From Brachypodium distachyon (Eukaryota > Streptophyta > Magnoliopsida > Poales > Poaceae), in contig NC_016132.3 in NCBI RefSeq assembly GCF_000005505.3, positions 16,172,501 through 16,236,500 of the forward strand: a stretch of 64,000 nucleotides of DNA, written 5' to 3'. Made by a program: the position numbers and the translations under genes. Position 1 is the first letter of the stretch; every line of letters starts with the position of its first letter. Under the pieces are notes generated by a model. It did no database searches. It was not told the DNA's origin and saw only the letters and a list, made by a program, of their open reading frames with translations. Shown in pieces: positions 57,772 through 64,000 of this stretch.

Positions 57772-59164
57772 CTAGCCGAGATGAAGGAACCAGTTGTAGT
57801 TGAGGCCAGTACCACCACAAAAAAAATTATAAACCTTAACGTCATGATAGAGGGGTTTTTCTTTATGGTCAGTCAATAACACAAGTGACAGTCCAGTCCC
57901 GAGAGTACACATGTTTAGAAGCAAGTACATAATCGCCAACGTAAATTCAAAGGATGTGTCACCATCCACACCTGCATCAGGACTTGGAGCACCAGCGGCC
58001 GGAACACCATGGTAGGCTGACCTTACAGTGCGCCGAGCATCAAACATCCAGCCTGGTGGATTTACCATAGCCTGGAAGGCCATGCTCACGAAGAGCGTGG
58101 CCACTGTCATCAGCCAGCCTCGCATCTTCTCAAGAAAGTCATTGTCATTACCTGCTGCTGGATCGGCAATTGCCGCATCACAGATGGCGGCAGCTTCACG
58201 GGCTGCCAATGCTGCTGCATCAGCATGTGGCACAACATGTTTGGCGGCAGCTTCTCGATCTGCATCGTTTGCAGCATCGCCAAGAACTGCGACACAGAGG
58301 TCAGCAACATCTCGAGCCGTGGAAACCGCTTCTCCATCACCGCCTGCCGCAGCACAGCCTGCAGCAACTTTTCGAGCTGCCGAAGCTGCTGCTACAGCAT
58401 GGTAACATTCTGCAGCACAACGCACGGAAGCTTTTCGAGCTGCCCAAGCAGCTGCTGCTGCAATGCGTCGTGCCACACGGTGGCCTTGAGCAGCTTCTCC
58501 AGCTGCCGATTCTGCTGCCTTGCGACGTGCCACATCACCTCCAACAGCAGATTCTCTAGCTACCAATGTTGCAGCAATAACAGCATTGTCCCGTGCGGCA
58601 ACGCAGCGGGCAGCGCCTCTCGAGCCGCCAATGTTGGTGCCACAGCCTCGTAACATGCCACAACGCACTTGGCAGCCGCCGCCGCTGCTTTAGCAGTGTC
58701 CCTCGCCACATCACAGTGAGCAGCAGCTTTCCGAGCTGCCAAAGCTGCTGCTGCATCGCCACCTTCCGCACCATAGCGGTCAGCAGCTTCTCGAGCTGCC
58801 GGAGCTGCCGCAACACAGGGGCAGCAGCTTCTTGAGCTGCCAAAGCTTCCCCAGCACATGGTTCCACGGCTTCTCAAACGGCTATGTGGAGATGTGCCAC
58901 ATCATGGCCAGCATCAGCTTCCTGAACAGCTTCTCGTTCTGCTAGCGCAGCAAGAACACGCTTGACTGCGGCAGCGCAGGTGGCAGCTGCCGCTTCTGCC
59001 GCTGCAGCAGCTCCTCGAGCTGTTACCGCTGCCGCTTCCGCCGCAACGCTAGGCACGACTGACATTTCAATGACCGCTTGATGGTTCCGCCGGCAAGCCA
59101 TAGTTGCTGGTATCTCTTTGTTCCTCTCTGTAGCGGGTGGATTGTTGATGTTTACGGGCAGCAT
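57772..59164 (-). pseudogene. Alanine-rich PGG-domain protein, reading frame broken
   Basis: The C-terminal 130 residues (about 58160-57772) form a PGG domain, the membrane module found after ankyrin repeats in plant proteins: GWLMTVATLFVSMAFQAMVN with PPGWMF, then a second membrane segment (AIMYLLLNMCTLGTGLSLVL). Instead of ankyrin repeats, the N-terminal part is a long series of diverged units built on LAAREAAA / ARKAAA with Cys, Val and Asp. From the start at 59164 the frame hits TGA at 58874 and then has to change frame near 58830 and near 58620 to reach the PGG part. It is therefore probably a decaying gene, unless unusual splicing removes the breaks. Confidence 0.6.
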
Positions 59165-59227
59165 CCATGTTTATATAGACCATCTGTGGGCCTCACTTTC
59201 CTAAGTCCCCTCCATCGTTAACATGTA

Positions 59228-59334
59228 TTCCTCCGTCCAACAAAATATGTCTCAAGTTTATCAAAACATGACTTAGTGTATAAATGCATTCAAATTTGGT
59301 CAAAGTCGAGACATCCTTTGTTAGACGGAGGGAA
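59228..59334. mobile_element. Stowaway MITE
   Basis: 107 bp with ends TTCCTCCGTCC and GACGGAGGGAA and TA on both sides (59226-59227, 59335-59336). The interior is related to the element at 26303-26427. Confidence 0.88.
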
Positions 59335-59415
59335 TACTAAAACCGGTGTAGAGAACAACATGGTCAGAAAGCACACTCCGCGATGGGGAGGTACTAGAGC
59401 TAAGTTTTTTTAATA

Positions 59416-59528
59416 CTCCTCCCATCTCATATCAAGTGATTTTCTATTACATGTATCTAAACGTTTTTTAGACATAAATACAACCATATTTAGACAAATT
59501 TGAATCAATTAATATAGGATGGAGGGAG
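59416..59528. mobile_element. Stowaway MITE, different subfamily
   Basis: 113 bp with ends CTCCTCCCATC and GATGGAGGGAG and TA duplications (59414-59415, 59529-59530). The interior (ATCAAGTGATTTTCTATTAC-like) differs from the element 80 bp to the left. Confidence 0.85.
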
Positions 59529-59530
59529 TA

Positions 59531-60345
59531 GGATAGATCCAGGTGTAAAAACATCCCTTTTGGATCTGAACTACTCTAAATTCTGTCAAGCACGTGAGAT
59601 AAAGCCGAAAGCAGTAGCACTTCATCGTCAGGGCTCATCAAAAGATAAACACGAGTTTTTTTTTTAGAGTATATAAACACGAGTTTGGTAAACGCAAAGA
59701 AGTGTGCACAGTGTACTTTCGTGTCATGTGGCCCGTCGGTGCGTGACATCGTGTCATGTGGCCCAGAAAAGTGGCCCGTCGGTGCGTGACATCGTGAGCG
59801 ACGTTGCTGGCACTGAGGTTGGCAGGTTGCTACTCGTTGTGCCGTTGGCCTTGAGGATCCATGCTGCTGCAAATACGGAATTAATTAAACAAAGACGCGT
59901 CCTAATTTCTTAAGGTATATACTCCATGCCAGGAAAGAGCGGCAGCAGTCCACGCGCGTCAACACTAACTAAAGCTGAACCCTTTATGTGAAGCAGAGTT
60001 ATTAATTAGTAACGTCATAGGGAAAACATGCGAAAAGTGGTTTCATCCAAGGCCAGAGCACTAGGCTTCATCCTCGATATTTCTCTGTAGTTGCTGTGCG
60101 CTTGCCTAAAGACATGCGAGCACTAGTCCTTGGTATTTCTCGGCAGTTGCTGCCCTCTTGAGAAAGTGGTGACTTAAATGTAGTCTTTTACATTCTCAAA
60201 TTTGATAAGTTATAACATCATTTTAGCATTTTATTTGTGCATCTCATTTTTTATACCTAAGATCATGTGACCAGAGTTGTATTTATAATTCTCTTTCTTA
60301 GTTATGATGTCAAATTGGATTTTTGTCTATGTCAAATTTGATGCA
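59531..60345. other. Spacer with a short tandem repeat
   Basis: A unit GTGTCATGTGGCCC...GTCGGTGCGTGACATC occurs twice at about 59721-59790. No gene recognised. Confidence 0.4.
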
Positions 60346-60473
60346 TTTAACCCTTTTAATGTAGTACGACCTCCTTTAAAGGATAGCAGGATACTCCTCT
60401 TTGAGCTTTGAAGGGAAAATTGCAGAGTGAAATAAATTACAAATGGAGGTCGTACTACATCAAAAGGGTTAAA
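60346..60473. mobile_element. Small inverted-repeat element
   Basis: The 29 bp at 60346-60374 are the reverse complement of 60445-60473 with one mismatch, around a 70-bp centre. It is probably a MITE; no clear target duplication allows assignment to a superfamily. Confidence 0.65.
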
Positions 60474-61231
60474 GTGGTACGGCAGATGATTAAGAAAATA
60501 GAGTGCACTGCATTTTACGCGTCATTAGAAGATAAACAAGGACCTGAACAATTTTAGATTCTGCCGAGCACGTTAGATCAAGCAGAAAGCACTTGGTTTT
60601 CACGCGGTAGGAATGGGAAACTCTTGCGTACACGCCTACATCCGAGCTAGTTACAGGATGGGTAACAATCAACGTTCAAAAACCATTCTACAGACATTTG
60701 CGAAGTTGCATTTGGTTTTCACGCGGTTGGTCTTAGATTTATTTAGTACAGTTTCTGCATTCGTTTTTTAATTTTTAGGCATTTGCGAAGTTGCCTGCGG
60801 GGGAAATTTGCCGGCAGCTAGAGGTCCAGGCGGCGGCGCATCTTGCGATTGTGATGAAATGTAAGAGAGAATGATGGACCGATCGATCAATCTACTACTA
60901 CTGCGTTTTGCGTACGTGAAGCAGGTTTCTTCTGCCCTGTCATGGAGCAAGTTTGTACAAGTATTCATACGGACACAGGCAAGAGGCAGGAAATCAACTG
61001 GAGCTTCGAGGCTTCGAGCCACACGCAAGAGAGGTCAAGCAAGAAAAACGAAGCAACCAAGAGCATGAAGCGCTCGCTACTGGTTAGTAAAACGGCAGGG
61101 AAACCAGTACCCTCGTACAAAACGCTCGAGCACGCCGCTGCTGCTCCCTGTACCTTTTGCACTAATCTCCGCGTTGAATCAACAAAAAATCTCTGGAGAA
61201 CCCCTCCCTCTTCTCTATACCTATGACAAGC
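60474..61231. other. PM-ANT1 3' flank
   Basis: Spacer and probable 3' UTR of the minus-strand carrier gene. The short reading frames have no family resemblance. Confidence 0.35.
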
Positions 61232-61858
61232 TCATGACCCACCCCCGTTCATGAACTTCTTCACCTCGTCATACAGGACAAGTATGGCGGCCGCGCCGGT
61301 GCTCCGGAACATGTTAGACAGAGCTCCCCGGTAGAACGATCTGATCCCCTCCGCCTTGTACACCTTCCTCCAGCAATCGAGGGTGCCGCTGTACATCTGC
61401 ACCTCCATCCCCGACTGCATCATCATCCTCCGCCGTACCGTGTCCAGCGGGTACGAGATGAGCCCCGCCGTGGATGTGACCGCCTGCGCTGTCGCCCAGC
61501 GCTGCCACAACGGGGACTCGAGCGGCACCAGCGTGTCCTTTGCGGTGTCAAAGCCTCCAAAGTATAAGCCCCGGTGGACGACCATCCCGTGGAGCGACGC
61601 TGGTAGTCCTCTGTAGATGCCCCGGATGCCGTTCTTCTTGTAGATGGTTTGGATGAAGTGCCGGATGCCTTTGAACTGGCGAGTGTCTGTTCGGCCAATG
61701 TCGGCTGCAAGACGGGTATGGGCGATGTCGAGTGGGTAAATGATGACCAGAGTAGTACACCCGGCAGCGGCACCAGCGACGAAATTGGTAAGGGCGATAG
61801 ATCTGAACTTGTTGTCCGCTGAGGTTCCAGCATCTTTCAGTATGCTCCTGTACAGATC
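61232..61858 (-). CDS. PM-ANT1: ADP,ATP carrier-like protein (PM-ANT1 type), last exon only
   Basis: Adenine nucleotide carrier of the mitochondrial carrier family, closest in wording to Arabidopsis At5g56450 (PM-ANT1), which is reported as a plasma-membrane ATP exporter. The exon runs from a GCTTGCAG acceptor (start 61858) to TGA at 61232 and encodes 208 residues in phase 0. Visible features: a carrier signature PLDIAHTRLAADIG, a second one PLDTVRRRMMMQSG with the RRRMMM nucleotide-carrier motif, and paired helices (LISYPLDTV, ALSNMFRSTGAAAILVLYDE). The N-terminal third (first carrier repeat) is missing; it must lie beyond 64000 or in an exon I could not find. The minus-strand intron is thus at least 2.1 kb. 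Confidence 0.88.
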   Translation of the reverse strand, partial: DLYRSILKDAGTSADNKFRSIALTNFVAGAAAGCTTLVIIYPLDIAHTRLAADIGRTDTRQFKGIRHFIQTIYKKNGIRGIYRGLPASLHGMVVHRGLYFGGFDTAKDTLVPLESPLWQRWATAQAVTSTAGLISYPLDTVRRRMMMQSGMEVQMYSGTLDCWRKVYKAEGIRSFYRGALSNMFRSTGAAAILVLYDEVKKFMNGGGS

Positions 61859-64000
61859 CTGCAAGCATCATTAAGAGAGATTATAGACATCAGATAACCA
61901 TTAGATGGTCTTCCAGAGCTCTTTTTAGGTAAATAGTCCTCCAGAGCTGATAGTTAATCCAAATCTTTACTAGATTGGGTGTACTTTTCATGCTTGGCCC
62001 TTTGCATAATTCCATTCAAAAATAAATACATCCCTCTTGTGAAATTGTAGATACCTCTCTTTGTAATAATTTAAATGGAAAAATAAAAAACAACTGCTCT
62101 AACTCTTGGATTTGACTTATTATGCACTTGTGAGCTATTGTACACCATGTCTTTCACCATTAAGATCTAAGATGAGCAGGTCTTGGTTCCCTATGACCAG
62201 GTACAAACAAAAACATATAAGATGCAACTTCAGCTCACAACCACTTCCCCCTCGAATCAGAACACAGATCACTCAAATTAAAAAAGGCTGACACATCAGA
62301 ACAGAGGTTAACTACCAACCAACAAAAGATGCATGAGGCTTAACCCCTTTGATCGAAAATTGTTAGCAGCAATTAGGTAAAGTAGCACCCCATATGCAAG
62401 GACAGCTTCAGATAAGGATATAAAGCAAGGGCATAAGTTTGACCAGTAATTGACCCTCTTCACACACTAATTACCAATAGACCCAAAATGTCACACCATG
62501 ATTTCACTTTTCCTAGCCAGAGATTAGACTTGACACGACAGTTCTTTTAGTTTTAGTATGACAAAGAACACCAATGTATTAATGAATGGTACTGTATTCA
62601 GGCCATCTCATTATCATGGTCAGAAGATATACTACACCGGAACTACAAAAAATCAATGACTCCAGATTTAATATCATGTCAACATGTTTTTCCATGTTCT
62701 CATCATGGAAAGTTGGAAACAAACAAATAAACATGATAAGTTGCAGAAACAGCAGCAAAACTACTATAGTAGAAGGGGGGCTCATGGTAAAAAGCCACAA
62801 GACATTCATGCTACCTTGCGCTCCTCCAATTAGTAATAAACCGCTGACTGGAGTATTAGTGTATGACAAACATCATGAACATACATGAGACTAAATTTCC
62901 TTTTACTCGTGAATTGCAGATATGTGCTTCGAGCATTTATCACTGTCCTTTGAAAAGTGATCAAAGGGGGCAAGAAATAGGCTGCTTGCTGGGTACCGAT
63001 GCAGAAAAAAAAACTAAAGGCCATAACTACTAGCAAGAGCATATGATGAAGGATTTCTATTGGTTGTCTGACCATGACATATCATCTAGTGTCCTAACCA
63101 TGCACTTGACACAAAATTGCTGTACTTCGGTCTCATGACCATTTGTCACTTTGAAATTATAGGCTGTACTTCGGTCTCAATAGTTCATCGCACCATAAAA
63201 TTGCTCCCGGTTCACATTGAGATTGACCTACCAACATTTGTTACTTTTTGAAACTCATATCCGCCAAACGACAAAACATGCCAATAGAGAGAATTTGCAT
63301 TTGTTATCTTCCAAAACCTATGGCATCACATGTATAGTCCAATATCTAAAACCGTTATGAATTGATGACATCTGCTATATTCGTAAGTCATTCTTTGTCG
63401 TCTTCTCAGAAAGCCGGTCTGTACTGTTAATCTTGCACTAGGCTTTTATAATCCACTAATAACATTTCAGTAATGTCATATGTATAAATCCACTAATAAC
63501 ACACTACTATATTTGATGGAAACAAATATTCGTTATAGGCCAGCCTACAAGACATCACCTCATAGCGGTCTAATTCTAATGATGCAGCATAATTCCTGCC
63601 TCCTAGATCCTCGACAGAAAATTTTGACCAAATAAACCCTAACCAGACACATAATTAATGCAATTATAAGACTAGCCTATATAAATGCAAGAATAGATGC
63701 AACAACAATACCATTTAATAGTATGCATATATCACTGGTCGCAACTGCCCTTGGAGACAGACAAGAGCCAGTAGCACTTTATTCTTAGATAGATTCTTTG
63801 CCATTTGTGGAGGCAAACGTTCGGTTCATCCCTGGAAAGCAAAAGGCCACTAAATCTGATACCAAATCTCATCTATTCAGTGAAGACATCTCACGATCGA
63901 ATCTTATCTTTGATCTTTCATCCATCCCTGAGAATTCACCTAGCCGCAAGGTGGTACTGGATGCTCCTCACGAAAGCACCAACCGACATCGCCAGACTTC
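61859..64000. other. Intron of the PM-ANT1-type gene, no exon found
   Basis: AT-rich sequence with short frames only. I looked for the first carrier repeat (PIERAKLLLQ-type motif) on the minus strand and did not find it. No transposon ends recognised. Confidence 0.5.

Noticed and set aside
61232..61858. Mitochondrial ADP/ATP carrier (AAC1-3) as the identity
   Set aside because: RRRMMM is present, but the surrounding sequence (PLDIAHTRLAADIG, SYPLDTVRRRMMMQSGME) matches the PM-ANT1 type better than the classical mitochondrial AACs.
63900..64000. Possible upstream exon of the carrier at the window end
   Set aside because: No carrier signature or PIERAKLLLQ-like motif in any frame; a weak GTGAAT donor alone is not enough.

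Overview
This is a plant nuclear window from a grass (Poaceae, probably Pooideae). The clues are spliced genes with GT/GC-AG introns, GC-rich 5' exons, many Stowaway- and Tourist-type MITEs, and a Tat-lineage Ty3/gypsy element with an antisense gene. The species is inferred, not proven.

Left part (1-25.4 kb), gene-dense. CTF4/WDHD1 (+, 536-7020) is followed by a small mitochondrial complex I-type membrane protein (-, 8317-9218), which shares a 357-bp promoter head to head with the flap endonuclease FEN1 (+, 9576-13540). Then come GINT1, a GT64 glycosyltransferase of sphingolipid synthesis (-, 14419-17802), chloroplast CGLD27/DUF1230 (-, 20320-23041) and a DUF26 plasmodesmata-located-like protein (-, 24238-25351) with an apparent 1-nt frameshift. 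CTF4 and FEN1 are both lagging-strand replication proteins. E2F-like sites precede CTF4 and site II (TGGGCC) elements lie between FEN1 and its neighbour.

Middle (25.4-52 kb), repeat-rich. A degraded Ty3/gypsy element of the Tat/RIRE2 type (30588-43298) has a truncated 5' LTR, a full 823-bp 3' LTR, broken gag and pol, and an antisense spliced gene. It sits in a repeat segment present twice (copy A 29400-45405 with the element inside; copy B 48805-51604). Copy B shows the empty sites of the retroelement and of a Tourist MITE, while copy B alone carries a LINE-like poly(A) tail. Between the copies are an orphan two-exon gene end and a hAT fragment.

Right part (52-64 kb). NAP1, a histone chaperone (+, 52558-55679), has several small tandem duplications including a duplicated 3' splice site. 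It is followed by an orphan exon (-), an Ala-rich PGG-domain reading frame that looks degenerate (-), Stowaway MITEs, and the last exon of a PM-ANT1-type adenine nucleotide carrier (-, 61232-61858) whose 5' part lies beyond the window.

I see no clearly new multi-gene system. The most informative signals are structural: paired filled/empty insertion sites, a large intronic hairpin MITE, two GC-AG introns in FEN1, and stop codons in the retroelement that all fit C-to-T change.
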